A stretch of 51,118 bases of DNA from JADJOY01 sp016713535 [NCBI: Deltaproteobacteria bacterium]. Its GTDB lineage: Bacteria; JADJOY01. This document shows, in pieces, positions 24,310-33,209 of this stretch. The stretch covers positions 1 through 51,118 of the forward strand of contig JADJOY010000044.1 in the NCBI GenBank assembly GCA_016713535.1, given 5' to 3'. The position numbers were made by a program, and so were the translations under genes. The notes under the pieces were generated by a model. That model worked only from the letters and a program-made list of their open reading frames with translations. It did no database searches and was not told the origin of the DNA. Each line of letters opens with the position of its first letter. Position 1 is the stretch's first letter.

Positions 24310-24339
24310 TTTACAGGACTTCGCGCGCAGCATTAGAAT
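24310..24339 (+). promoter_or_regulatory. Sigma-70-type promoter of the protease-ftsK-lolA operon
   Basis: TTTACA (24310-24315) and TAGAAT (24334-24339), each matching five of six consensus bases, with 18-bp spacing in an otherwise GC-rich gap. Transcription should start near 24346, about 40 bp before the protease start. Confidence 0.65.
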
Positions 24340-24384
24340 GCCGTCGCCCGACCCGAGCGGTCTCCCCGCGGTCGGGATCTTCCT

Positions 24385-25596
24385 TTGTCTTGGCGAGCTT
24401 CCTTCGGCGCCGCGCTCTCGGTCGCGGCCACGACCCTCGTGCTGCTCGCGGCGCCTGCGCGCGCCGCCGAGGCGACCAAGGCCAGCGGCTCGTCCGAGGC
24501 GAGCCCGGCCGTCTTCGAGACCTTCACCAAGGTGGTGCGGGTGGTCGAGCCGGCGGTGCTGGGCATCCGCGCTCGCACCGGCGTGAGCGTCGAGCTGTCC
24601 AAGAGTTTCGCGCGCGTGGGCGAGAGCTCCGGCGCCGCCGAGGCGGTGTGGAACGTGGTGCGCGCCACGGTGTCCGCGCCGCTCACGGTGGCGCGCTCGT
24701 TCCTCGGCGCCACGCTGGATTCCCTCAACGGCTCCGACGAGGGCCGCAACCTCGGCTCGGGCTTCGTGATCGATAGCGAAGGACACGTGCTCACCGCGCT
24801 CCACACCATCCGCGGCGTCGACTCGCTCGAGGCCGTGCTCGGCAGCGGCCGCGTCGCGAGCCTGCGGGTGATCGGCACCGACCCGGACATCGATCTCGCG
24901 CTGCTCGGCCTGCCCAAGGACGTCGCCAAGGACAAGCGTCTGCGCGTGATCCAGCTCGGCGACTCGGACGCGCTGGCCGTCGGCCAGTGGCTCGTCACCG
25001 TGGGCTGTCCGGCCGGCGAGGCGCGCACCGCCACCGTGGGGCTGGTGAGCGGCCTCGGCAAGGATCTCGGCCTCGGGCCGTTCGACGAGTACATCCAGAC
25101 CGACTCGGCGGTGCGCGCGGGCTCGAGCGGCGGGCCGGTGTTCGACGAGCGCGGCAAGGTGGTCGGCATCGCCTCGACGGCCGCGACCGCGCAATCGAAC
25201 CCGAAGGGGCCGAGCGCCGGTTACGCGATCCCCATCGACGCCGCGAAGGCGGTGCTGCGCTCACTCGAGAAGGGCGAGGCGCCCACCCGCGGCTCGATCG
25301 GGGCGCAGCTCATCCGCATCAGCGTCGAGCGCCGCGTCGAGTACAAGCTGGCGGTCACCAACGGCGCGCTCATCACCGCGGTCGAGCTCGACGGACCGTC
25401 CGCGCGCGCCGGCCTCGGCCCCGGCGACGTGATCGTCGCGGTCGGCGAGCGCCAGGTGTTCCGGCCTCGCGACGTGATGCTGGCGCTGCGCGACGTCCTC
25501 GCGGGCCAGCCCGCCAAGCTCTCGGTCGACCGCCACGGCGCGCGCCTCGAGGTCGAGGTCACCCCCACTCCGAACCCGTCCGGCAACGCCTCATGA
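24385..25596 (+). CDS. HtrA/DegP-like serine protease with PDZ domain
   Basis: 403 residues. The leader (AALSVAATTLVLLAAPARAA) indicates export to the periplasm. The trypsin-like domain shows the triad His140 in VLTALHTIRG, Asp170 in DPDIDLALLG and Ser248 in RAGSSGGPVFDERG, followed by a PDZ domain at about 295-395 (GALITAVELDGPSARAGLGP, GDVIVAVGERQVFRPRDVML). An insertion of about 50 residues (KSFARVGESSGAAEAVW...) precedes the catalytic core. The only start before the leader is a TTG at 24385, which should be treated with care. The stop overlaps the ftsK ATG (ATGA), so the two are translationally coupled. Confidence 0.88.
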   Translation: MSWRASFGAALSVAATTLVLLAAPARAAEATKASGSSEASPAVFETFTKVVRVVEPAVLGIRARTGVSVELSKSFARVGESSGAAEAVWNVVRATVSAPLTVARSFLGATLDSLNGSDEGRNLGSGFVIDSEGHVLTALHTIRGVDSLEAVLGSGRVASLRVIGTDPDIDLALLGLPKDVAKDKRLRVIQLGDSDALAVGQWLVTVGCPAGEARTATVGLVSGLGKDLGLGPFDEYIQTDSAVRAGSSGGPVFDERGKVVGIASTAATAQSNPKGPSAGYAIPIDAAKAVLRSLEKGEAPTRGSIGAQLIRISVERRVEYKLAVTNGALITAVELDGPSARAGLGPGDVIVAVGERQVFRPRDVMLALRDVLAGQPAKLSVDRHGARLEVEVTPTPNPSGNAS

Positions 25597-28514
25597 GAAC
25601 GCAGCGCCGCTTCACCATGGCGACCTATCGCACCGAGACCGGGGCGCGCAGCGCGCTGCTCCGCGAGGCGGGCGCCTTGATCTTCGTGGGCGTGGCGGTG
25701 TTCCTCGGGCTCGCGCTCTTCACCTTCGACGAGTGCGACCCGATCCTGTTCGTGGCCGGCTGCCGCGATCACGCCAAGGCCACCAACGTGGTCGGCCCGA
25801 TGGGCTCGACGCTGGCGCTGGCGATGCGCTGGGCGCTCGGCCAGGTGAGCTACGGGATCCCCGCCGTGATCCTCGGCGCCGGGATCCTGTTCCTGATGGG
25901 ACGCCCGGTGCCGGCGCGCACGCGGCGGATGTGGGCGTTCCCGCCCTTCCTCGCGAGCCTCGCGGGGATCGCCGATCGGCTCGCCTCCGGGCACGGCCAG
26001 ATCCTGGGCGGCGGCGGCAAGCTCGGGCGGCTCATCGGCGAGGCCCTCGAGACGCTCCTGAACCCGGTCGGCACCTACCTGATCCTGATCACGATGGCGC
26101 TCGCGTCGTTCGTGATCCTGACCCGGCTCTCGCTCAAGACGCTCGGCCTCCGCACCGCGCGTGCGAGCCGCTGGGTGGGCGGCGCGATCGGACAGCAGAT
26201 CGTCGAGGTCAAGGAGCGCGTCGATCGCGCCCGCGAGGAGAGCGAGAGCCTGGCCGCCGAGAGCGGCGTCGCGGCTCGCGCGGCGCGCGAGAGCGGCGCC
26301 GGGATGCGGGCGACCGGCGCCACCGCGGAGTACGCGCTCGGCGGGCCCGCGCTCGACTTCCTCGGCGAACGCGACGGCGGGCTCTTCGGCGACCTAGGCA
26401 CGGGGAGCGGCAACGGACGCGCTCCTCGCAACGGTCGCGGTGGCGACGCCGCCGCGGAGAGCGACGAGGACGCACCCGCGCCCAAGAAGCGCAAGCGCGC
26501 CACCAAGCGCGCCACGGGCTCGATCGAGGCTCCCGCGGGGCCTGCGATGCGCGCCGAGGACGCGGAGGGGCTCGGCGCGTTCGACGCCATCGACGGCCTC
26601 GACGAGGACGCCCCACCCGACATCCCCGAGCCGGAGGCCACGCCGCTTCCCCAGCGTCTGCCGGCGCGGCCGCCGCCCGCGCCCGCCTTGGCCACCAAGC
26701 CCGCGGCACCGGCGCCGCGCGTCTCGACTGCGCGCATCACGCTGCCACCGCCGCCGCAGACGTTGCCGCCGGAAGAGCCGGACGACGAGGAGGCGCTGGG
26801 GACCGACGAGCCCGCCGAGGGGCCGGCGGACCTGAAGGATCAGGTGACCGACCGGGAACCGACGGGGCTGCTGGGCTCGAACGAAGCCGCCGAGCCCGCT
26901 CCGCCGCCCGAGATCCGCGCCGAGACGCCGCCGCCCGAGATCACCGCGCAGGGCCACGAGCTAGCGGTCGGCGAGGCGCCGCCACCCACCAAGCCGGTGC
27001 AGCAGAAGCTGCCGTTGATCGGCTCACCCAAGACGTGGAAGCAGCCGCCGCTCTCGCTCCTCGACGTCCACGAGAAGAAGTCCTCCACCGAGATCGACCG
27101 CGATCTGTTGCTCGCCAACGCCGAGCTTCTCGAGAAGCGCCTCGCCGAGTACGGCGTGACCGGCAAGGTGAAGGCGGTGCTACCCGGACCGGTCATCACC
27201 CGCTACGAGCTCGAGCCCGCGCCGGGCGTCAAGGTGAGCCGCATCCTGGCGCTCGCCGACGATCTCTCGCTCGCGATGAAGGCCACCAGCATCCGGATCT
27301 TGGCGCCGGTGCCGGGCAAGGCGGTGGTGGGGATCGAGATCCCCAACTCCGAGCCCGAGACGGTGTTCATGCGCGACATCCTGATCTCGGACCCGTTCCA
27401 GACCCACAAGGGGAAGCTGCCGCTCGCCCTCGGCAAGGACATCAGCGGCAACGCGGTGGTGGCCGACATGGTGCGCATGCCGCACCTCCTGATCGCGGGC
27501 GCCACCGGTAGCGGCAAGAGTGTCTCGCTCAACAGCATGATCTGCTCGATGCTCTACCGAGCGAGCCCCGACGAAGTGAAGTTCATCATGATCGACCCGA
27601 AGATGCTGGAGTTGAGCCCCTACGAGGGCATCCCGCATCTCATGCTGCCGGTGGTGACGGACATGCGCAAAGCCGCGGTCGCGCTCCAGTGGGCCGTCGG
27701 CGAGATGGAGAAGCGCTACAAGAAGCTCGCGAGCTACGAGGTCCGCAACATCGACGGCTACAACCAGGCCATCGCCGAGGAGCTGCGCATCATCGACGCG
27801 CAACCGGGGCGCCGCGCGCAGTTGATGGAGGAGGGCGAGGAGCCGCCCGAGAAGCTCCACTACATCGTGATCGTGATCGACGAGCTCGCCGACATGATGA
27901 TGGTGGCCTCGAAGGACGTCGAGGACTCGATCTGCCGGCTGGCGCAGATGGCGCGCGCCGCGGGCATCCACCTGCTGGTGGCGACGCAGCGTCCCTCGGT
28001 GGACGTGCTCACCGGCGTCATCAAGGCGAACTTCCCGGCGCGCATCAGCTTCAAGGTGTCGTCGCGCCCCGACTCGCGCACCATCCTGGACTCGATCGGC
28101 GCCGAGCGGCTGCTCGGCAACGGCGACATGCTGATGCTCGCCCCCGGCACCTCCAAGGTCACCCGCATCCACGGCTGCTACCTGAGCGACGGCGAGATCC
28201 AGCGCATCATCCAGCACTGGAAGAAGCAGGGCCGCCCGGTCTACGACAAGAGCATCCTCGACCAGCCCCTCGACGACGACGGCGGCATCGACGGTCCCGA
28301 CGACTACGACGAGAAGTACGACGAGGCGCTGGCGTTCGTGTCCCAGCTCGGTCACGCCTCGATCTCGCTGGTCCAGCGGCGCTTCCGCATCGGCTACAAT
28401 CGCGCCGCGCGCATCATCGAGAAGATGGAGCGCGAGGGCGTCATCGGTCCCGCCGACGGCGCCAAGCCCCGCCAGGTGCTGGTGAACCGCGTTCCCTCGC
28501 TGGATCCTCGATGA
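25593..28514 (+). CDS. ftsK: FtsK/SpoIIIE DNA translocase
   Basis: 973 residues. The ATG at 25593 overlaps the protease stop; an internal ATG at 25617 is an alternative. The N-terminus has about four membrane helices (ALIFVGVAVFLGLALFTF, YGIPAVILGAGILFLMG, GTYLILITMALASFVILT). A Pro/Ala/Glu-rich linker of about 250 residues follows, then the RecA-like motor with KAVLPGPVITRYELEPAPGV, Walker A GATGSGKS (636-643), Walker B YIVIVIDELADMMM and HLLVATQRPSVDVLTGVIKA. The C-terminal gamma winged helix (SLVQRRFRIGYNRAARIIEK) reads KOPS-type sites. FtsK pumps DNA through the closing septum and activates XerCD/dif. Confidence 0.97.
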   Translation: MRTQRRFTMATYRTETGARSALLREAGALIFVGVAVFLGLALFTFDECDPILFVAGCRDHAKATNVVGPMGSTLALAMRWALGQVSYGIPAVILGAGILFLMGRPVPARTRRMWAFPPFLASLAGIADRLASGHGQILGGGGKLGRLIGEALETLLNPVGTYLILITMALASFVILTRLSLKTLGLRTARASRWVGGAIGQQIVEVKERVDRAREESESLAAESGVAARAARESGAGMRATGATAEYALGGPALDFLGERDGGLFGDLGTGSGNGRAPRNGRGGDAAAESDEDAPAPKKRKRATKRATGSIEAPAGPAMRAEDAEGLGAFDAIDGLDEDAPPDIPEPEATPLPQRLPARPPPAPALATKPAAPAPRVSTARITLPPPPQTLPPEEPDDEEALGTDEPAEGPADLKDQVTDREPTGLLGSNEAAEPAPPPEIRAETPPPEITAQGHELAVGEAPPPTKPVQQKLPLIGSPKTWKQPPLSLLDVHEKKSSTEIDRDLLLANAELLEKRLAEYGVTGKVKAVLPGPVITRYELEPAPGVKVSRILALADDLSLAMKATSIRILAPVPGKAVVGIEIPNSEPETVFMRDILISDPFQTHKGKLPLALGKDISGNAVVADMVRMPHLLIAGATGSGKSVSLNSMICSMLYRASPDEVKFIMIDPKMLELSPYEGIPHLMLPVVTDMRKAAVALQWAVGEMEKRYKKLASYEVRNIDGYNQAIAEELRIIDAQPGRRAQLMEEGEEPPEKLHYIVIVIDELADMMMVASKDVEDSICRLAQMARAAGIHLLVATQRPSVDVLTGVIKANFPARISFKVSSRPDSRTILDSIGAERLLGNGDMLMLAPGTSKVTRIHGCYLSDGEIQRIIQHWKKQGRPVYDKSILDQPLDDDGGIDGPDDYDEKYDEALAFVSQLGHASISLVQRRFRIGYNRAARIIEKMEREGVIGPADGAKPRQVLVNRVPSLDPR

Positions 28515-29257
28515 CCGAAAAGCTGCGGCCGCGACCCCATCTCGTGGGACTCACCGTGACGGTCGCGCTGTGCGCGTGCCTGGGGCTCACGCGATCCGCC
28601 GGCGCCAAGACCTTCGACGTCGTCCTCTCGCCACCCACCGAGTCGTCACCCGAGGCGAAGAAGCTGCTCGACAAGGTGCAGGCGCGCTACGCGAAGATCG
28701 CGGGGCTCCATGCGCGGTTTCACCAGGAGCTCACCTCCGCGACCCTCGGTCAGACCGACATCGCCGAGGGCGAGTGCTGGTTCGCGAAGCCCGGAAAGAT
28801 GCGCTGGGCGTACGACAGGCCGAGCACCCAGCTCATGGTCTCGGACGGGAAGACGCTCTGGTTCTACGAGCCCGACAAGGAACAGGTCACCAAGACCGAC
28901 ATCGACCCCGCGATGCTCGACCAGGTGCCCACCGGCTTCCTGAACGGCACCGGTACCCTCACCGAGGGGTATGTGGCGGTGCTGCCCAAGCTCGAGCTGC
29001 CACCCAAGGACGGCATCGCCGTCGATCTGACGCCGCAGAAGCCCGCGCCCTTCGAGAAGCTGCGCGTGGTCGTCGAGCCGACCACCAGCCTCGTCACCGA
29101 GATCACCATCTACGATCCGTTCGGCAACGTGAACCGGCTGACCTTCACCGAGATCGAGCCCGGCGTCGCGAAGGACACGGCGTTCTTCCAGTTCACGACA
29201 CCAGAAGGCGTGCGCGAGATGGCGCCGCCGATGCCGCCCAGCGGTCTGCCCCAGTAA
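28511..29257 (+). CDS. lolA: Outer-membrane lipoprotein carrier LolA
   Basis: 248 residues. The ATG at 28511 overlaps the ftsK TGA. The leader (VTVALCACLGLTRSAGA) implies a periplasmic protein. The LolA fold is seen in LLDKVQARYAKIAGLHARFH, FAKPGKMRWAYDRPSTQLMV, DGKTLWFYEPDKEQVTKTDI, LNGTGTLTEGY and a late VTEITIYDPFGNVNRLTF, matching the usual order. It carries mature lipoproteins from LolCDE to the outer membrane, which fits the many predicted lipoproteins in this window. The gene order ftsK-lolA is common in proteobacteria. Confidence 0.95.
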   Translation: MTEKLRPRPHLVGLTVTVALCACLGLTRSAGAKTFDVVLSPPTESSPEAKKLLDKVQARYAKIAGLHARFHQELTSATLGQTDIAEGECWFAKPGKMRWAYDRPSTQLMVSDGKTLWFYEPDKEQVTKTDIDPAMLDQVPTGFLNGTGTLTEGYVAVLPKLELPPKDGIAVDLTPQKPAPFEKLRVVVEPTTSLVTEITIYDPFGNVNRLTFTEIEPGVAKDTAFFQFTTPEGVREMAPPMPPSGLPQ

Positions 29258-29368
29258 CACCCCCGGACGCGGCCGTACGCGGTACGACGCAAGCGTCGAT
29301 GTAGCGTCGTCGCGGATCGGCGCTCGCGCGGTGCGCGACCCTCCGCGCGGGATCACCCGCCGGGCCTG

Positions 29369-29400
29369 GTACGCGCCGGCGTCCTCGCCGGCGCTGTAAC
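29369..29400. repeat. Intergenic hairpin, GTA...TAAC-flanked
   Basis: GGTACGCGCCGGCG-TCCT-CGCCGGCGCTGTAAC has a perfect GCGCCGGCG/CGCCGGCGC stem and is related to the GTAGCG hairpins. The rest of the 29258-29562 gap shows no gene and no clear terminator. Confidence 0.7.
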
Positions 29401-29562
29401 GATTCCACACGGGCGATGTACCGTTTTCAGCGCGACCCGCTCCGCGGCGACAGAACCGCGAGATTCCTCGGCTTCCGTGCATCTCGAGCGCTGGCGCTCC
29501 GCTTGCAGTGACCGGCGGTGACCACCGACGAGACGACCCGGTGGCGTGCGAAAGGAATCCTC

Positions 29563-29832
29563 ATGCTGCGCCGAACCCTGCACGTCTTCCGACACCGCGA
29601 TCGCTGGACGGTCCGCGAGGGAAATTTCGTGTACGCCACCACGGCGACGCTCGCCGACGCGGAAGCGTCCGCGAAGCTCGCGGGTGGGCCCTACGCCATC
29701 ATCTGCTTTCACGGCCTCGGCCGACCGGGACTCGCCCCGCCCTCGGCCGCAGGGCGCGCGCGGCGCGAGCGTCAGCGTCCGAGCACCGTCGCCACGTCGA
29801 CGGCGACGCCGCCGATCGCCGAGGTGACGTAG
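29563..29832 (+). CDS. Small hypothetical protein (DUF2188-like N-terminus)
   Basis: 89 residues from the ATG at 29563, preceded by AAAGGA at SD distance. The first 45 residues (LHVFRHRDRWTVREGNFVYA, then ATLADAEASAKLAGGPYAII) look like the small DUF2188-type beta-beta-alpha fold. After CFHGLGRPG the sequence becomes Ala/Arg/Pro-rich and runs antisense into the neighbouring membrane/propeller gene for 61 bp, so the real end may be earlier if another indel is present. No function is known. Confidence 0.45.
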   Translation: MLRRTLHVFRHRDRWTVREGNFVYATTATLADAEASAKLAGGPYAIICFHGLGRPGLAPPSAAGRARRERQRPSTVATSTATPPIAEVT

Positions 29833-31553
29833 ACGCGCCGCCCGTCGAGGCTCGGCTCGATCGAGCGGATCCGCCGTCCCACCTGCACGCGTCCGGCGAC
29901 GGCGAGCGAGGCGGGATCCACGGCGAGCAGCTCACCGGTCACGTAGTTCCCCACCCACACGACGCCGTTCTTGGCGTCCCAGGTGAGGTCGCGCAGCCCG
30001 CGGCCGAGAATCGTCTCCGCCTCGAGCGCGCCACTCGCGCCGTCCACCCGGTAGATGCGACCGGTCTCCAGATACGACACGAACGCCTTGCCGGTCGCGG
30101 TGTCCGCCGTGATGCGGTGAAAGTGCGGCCCGAGCGGAAACGGCGGGTCGAAGCCGCGCCGTAGGTCCACCTTCGACACCGGCTCACCGGTGCGGTCGTC
30201 GTAGACGTCGAGCCAGCCGCAGCTCGGCAGATAGACGCGATGGAGCTCCTCGTCGACGAAGAGACCGTTCGGCAGGCACTCGCGTAGCTCCAGATCCGCC
30301 TGACCGGTGGCGAGGGTGATGCGCCGGAACTGGCCGTTGGTGTCGTCGATGGCGTAGAGCCGCGCGCCGTCCGGCGAGAGCTGGAGCAACGTCGGCCCGC
30401 CGATCCGCACCTCCGGCACCGGCGTGAGCAGACGCAGGCTGGCGAGGTCGACGCGCTCGATCTGTCCGCCGCTGTAGTTGCCGACGTACCCGACGCCGGC
30501 GGCGCAGTCGGTGACGAGGTTGTAGCCGGTGTGGACCCGCAGCCGCTCCACCACGCGGCCGCCCTCGAGGCGCACGATCCCGCTCGGGATGTCGCGCGAG
30601 CCGTAGAGGATGCGGGTTCGGTCGCACGCCTCCATCAGGAAGCGGTTGTCGGCGCCGGGGCCGCTTGGGCTCCCGTTGCGGTAGAGGAGGGTCACGCCCG
30701 GGGCGGCGGCGATGGCGTCCGCATCCCGCACCGACGGCAGCACCAGGAACTCGCCGAACCAGGTCCAGAGCCCGAGCCCGAGCAGCGCGAACGTCGGCCC
30801 GAGCGCACCCATCTGCCTGCAACCCTCGCGGCCCGCCACCAGCGCAGGCCCCACCCCGAGCGCGAGCACGCCGAGCGCGACCGCGGCGCGTGGCCCGAAG
30901 CTCACCTTCTGCGGCGGATCGAGGGCGAAGTAGAGCGCGAGCGCCACGGCCGCCACCACGAGCCACTCGCGGCGCCGCTCGGGCCACGCCGTGAGCACTG
31001 CGCCGAGCACGAGCGTGAACGCCACGAAGAAGGCGACCTCTCCGTCGTCGAAGAACGGCGCCCACCGCACCAGCCCGAGGAGAAACACCGCGAAGCCCGC
31101 CAGATAGAGCGCCGCGAGCACCCGCGCGACCACCGGCCGGCGCCTCGCCAGCCGGAGCCGCGCGGCGCGCCCCACCGGCAGCGCCACCAGGTAGAGCCCC
31201 GAGGCGGGAAACGTGTGAATGCCCCACCACAGCGCGATCGCGGCGTCCCGCCGCCAGCTCGCCACGCCACCGAAGCCTGCGCCGCGCACCGCCGCCGCCG
31301 CGACCGCCGCCGCGAGCTGGACCGCGGCCGCCACCACCGCCATGCCGAAGACCGAGCCGAGGCCGAGGCCGAGCTCGAGCGGCAGCACGCCGCGCCCGGC
31401 GAGCCATGTGCCGAGCGCCTGGCCCTGGCTCTTGCCGAGCGACAACGCGAGCGCGAACGAGAACACGACCCCGCCGAGCCACACCACGGTGGCCGCGGCG
31501 GCCCGCCCGCGCCCGGGCCTGGACGCGTCACCGTCGCGAGGGACCGCGGTCAC
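29772..31553 (-). CDS. Multi-spanning membrane protein with C-terminal beta-propeller (paralog of 33206-34771)
   Basis: 593 residues from a GTG at 31553. Residues 20-290 carry about eight membrane helices (TVVWLGGVVFSFALALSLG, IHTFPASGLYLVALPVG, GEVAFFVAFTLVLGAVLTAW, TFALLGLGLWTWFGEFLVLP). The C-terminal half, probably periplasmic, is a YVTN/NHL-like propeller: RLEGGRVVERLRVHTGYNLV, GPTLLQLSPDGARLYAID, NGLFVDEELHRVYLPSCGWL, HRITADTATGKAFVSYLE, VWVGNYVTGELLAVDPAS and DGRRVYVTSAIGG. The segment FLMEACDRTRILYG between the two halves has a counterpart (VESCDRRSYLMGG) in the paralog. It is divergent from the radical SAM gene by 65 bp. No known family could be named for the fused architecture. Confidence 0.75.
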   Translation of the reverse strand: MTAVPRDGDASRPGRGRAAAATVVWLGGVVFSFALALSLGKSQGQALGTWLAGRGVLPLELGLGLGSVFGMAVVAAAVQLAAAVAAAAVRGAGFGGVASWRRDAAIALWWGIHTFPASGLYLVALPVGRAARLRLARRRPVVARVLAALYLAGFAVFLLGLVRWAPFFDDGEVAFFVAFTLVLGAVLTAWPERRREWLVVAAVALALYFALDPPQKVSFGPRAAVALGVLALGVGPALVAGREGCRQMGALGPTFALLGLGLWTWFGEFLVLPSVRDADAIAAAPGVTLLYRNGSPSGPGADNRFLMEACDRTRILYGSRDIPSGIVRLEGGRVVERLRVHTGYNLVTDCAAGVGYVGNYSGGQIERVDLASLRLLTPVPEVRIGGPTLLQLSPDGARLYAIDDTNGQFRRITLATGQADLELRECLPNGLFVDEELHRVYLPSCGWLDVYDDRTGEPVSKVDLRRGFDPPFPLGPHFHRITADTATGKAFVSYLETGRIYRVDGASGALEAETILGRGLRDLTWDAKNGVVWVGNYVTGELLAVDPASLAVAGRVQVGRRIRSIEPSLDGRRVYVTSAIGGVAVDVATVLGR

Positions 31554-31618
31554 GAGCGCCGCTCCCGCGCCCGCGCGCTTCCTTGACCCGCCGGAGAGCG
31601 CGTCCGTATCCTGCCGCC

Positions 31619-33209
31619 GTGCGTCACCTTCGTCTACCCCGAGTACGAAGCCCTCGGGATCGAATACGTCTCCGCCGCGCTCCGGCGCGCGGGTCACGAG
31701 GCGCGCCTGGTCTTCGACCCGCGGCTCTTCCAGGACAGCGCGATCTCGATCGCGCCGCTGGGGCGGCTCTTCTCGCGCCGAGACGAGGTGCTCGACGCGG
31801 TCGCCGCGACGCGGCCGGACCTGGTCGCGTTCTCGGTGCTCACCCACAACTGGTCGTGGTTCCTCGATCTCGCGGGCGCGATCCGCGCGCGGCTCGGGGT
31901 GCCGATCGTGGCGGGCGGCTCGCACCCCACCCTCGCGCCCGAGCGCGTCATGGCCGAGCCGGTGGTGGACTTCGCGTGCGTCGGGGAGGGCGAGGACGCG
32001 GCGGTCGACCTCGCGGACGCGCTCGCGCGCGGCGCGGACACCACCCACATCCCCAACATCTGGGCCCGCGACGCCGCGGGGAACGTCGTCTCGAACGCGC
32101 CGCGCGCGCTGGTCCAGGACCTCGACAGCCTGCCCTTTCCGGACAAGTCGCTGTTCGCCGGCACGCCCATGGCGTCCGGCGATCTCTATCTCGCCATCGC
32201 GAGCCGCGGCTGCGCGTATCGCTGCACGTTCTGCATCGAGAACCGCTTGCAGGCCCTCTACCACAACGACCGCCGCTACCTGCGCGCGCGAAGCGTGAGC
32301 GACCTGCTGCGCGAGCTGCGCTCCGCGCGCGCCGTACACGACTACCGCGCGGTGTGGTTCTGCGACGAGATCTTCACGTGGAACTTGCCGTGGCTGCGCG
32401 AGTTCGCGCCGCGCTACCGCGACGAGATCGGCGTGCCGTTCCTGGCGCTCGTCCATCCCAACTTCGTGAACGAGGAGGTCGCCGGGCTGCTCGCGCTCGC
32501 CGGCTGCGCCAAGGTCGACATGGGCGTTCAGACGCTGACCGCCGAGCTGAGGCAGAGCGTGCTGCGCCGCAACGAGAGCAACGTGCGCATCGCCGACGCC
32601 ATCCGCGCGTTGCGCTCGGCCGGCGTGTGGGTGGACGTCGACAACATCGTCAATCTGCCCGGCGAGACCAGCGACGACCTCGTGCGCATGGCGGAATTCT
32701 ACAACGAGCACCGCCCCGACACGGCGAAGTTCTACTGGCTGCAGATCTACCCGGGCACCGAGATGGTCGACAAAGCGATCGCGCTCGGCAGCGTGACCGC
32801 CGACCAGATCGACCATGTGCCCGAGCGCGCCGAGCTCGGCAGCTACTACCGCGGCGACCCGAGCGCGCCGCGCGAGAAGCGCCAGCTCTACTTCTTCCTG
32901 ATGCTGCTGCTCTTCTTGCCTCGGCGCGTGAATCGCGTGGTGATCGCGCGCCGGCTCTATCGATGGCTGCCGACGCCGGGTGTCACGGTGACGCTGCCGC
33001 ACGTGGTGCTGAGCCTCGCGCACCAGATGATCGAGCGCATCCGGTGGGCGAGCGGGCTCGACCGCCGTCCGTGGCCGGCGGTGCGCTCGATGCCGCGCCG
33101 CTACACGCGGCTCTACCGCGTCGAGGTCGGGCGCTGGCTCCGCGAGCGGCTCGCGCGCGGCCGTGCGCCGCTCGCCGCCGGACCGCTCGTGGCGCAGCCG
33201 TCCGCGTGA
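31619..33209 (+). CDS. B12-binding-domain radical SAM enzyme (class B type), N-terminal indel
   Basis: About 530 residues. The Rossmann-like cobalamin-binding domain begins at TFVYPEYEALGIEYVSAALR and continues through PDLVAFSVLTHNW, GVPIVAGGSHPTLAPE and VVDFACVGEGEDA. The radical SAM core has IASRGCAYRCTFCIENR (CxxxCxxC), VWFCDEIFTWN, CAKVDMGVQTL and VDVDNIVNLPGETSDD. The C-terminus carries a hydrophobic stretch (LYFFLMLLLFLPRRVN) followed by basic residues, suggesting membrane association. The frame has no start before a GTG at 31788, deep in the B12 domain. The GTG at 31619 plus a small indel (GTGC then GTCACC) would give the expected M-R-V-T-F-V-Y start. Substrate unknown. Confidence 0.85.
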
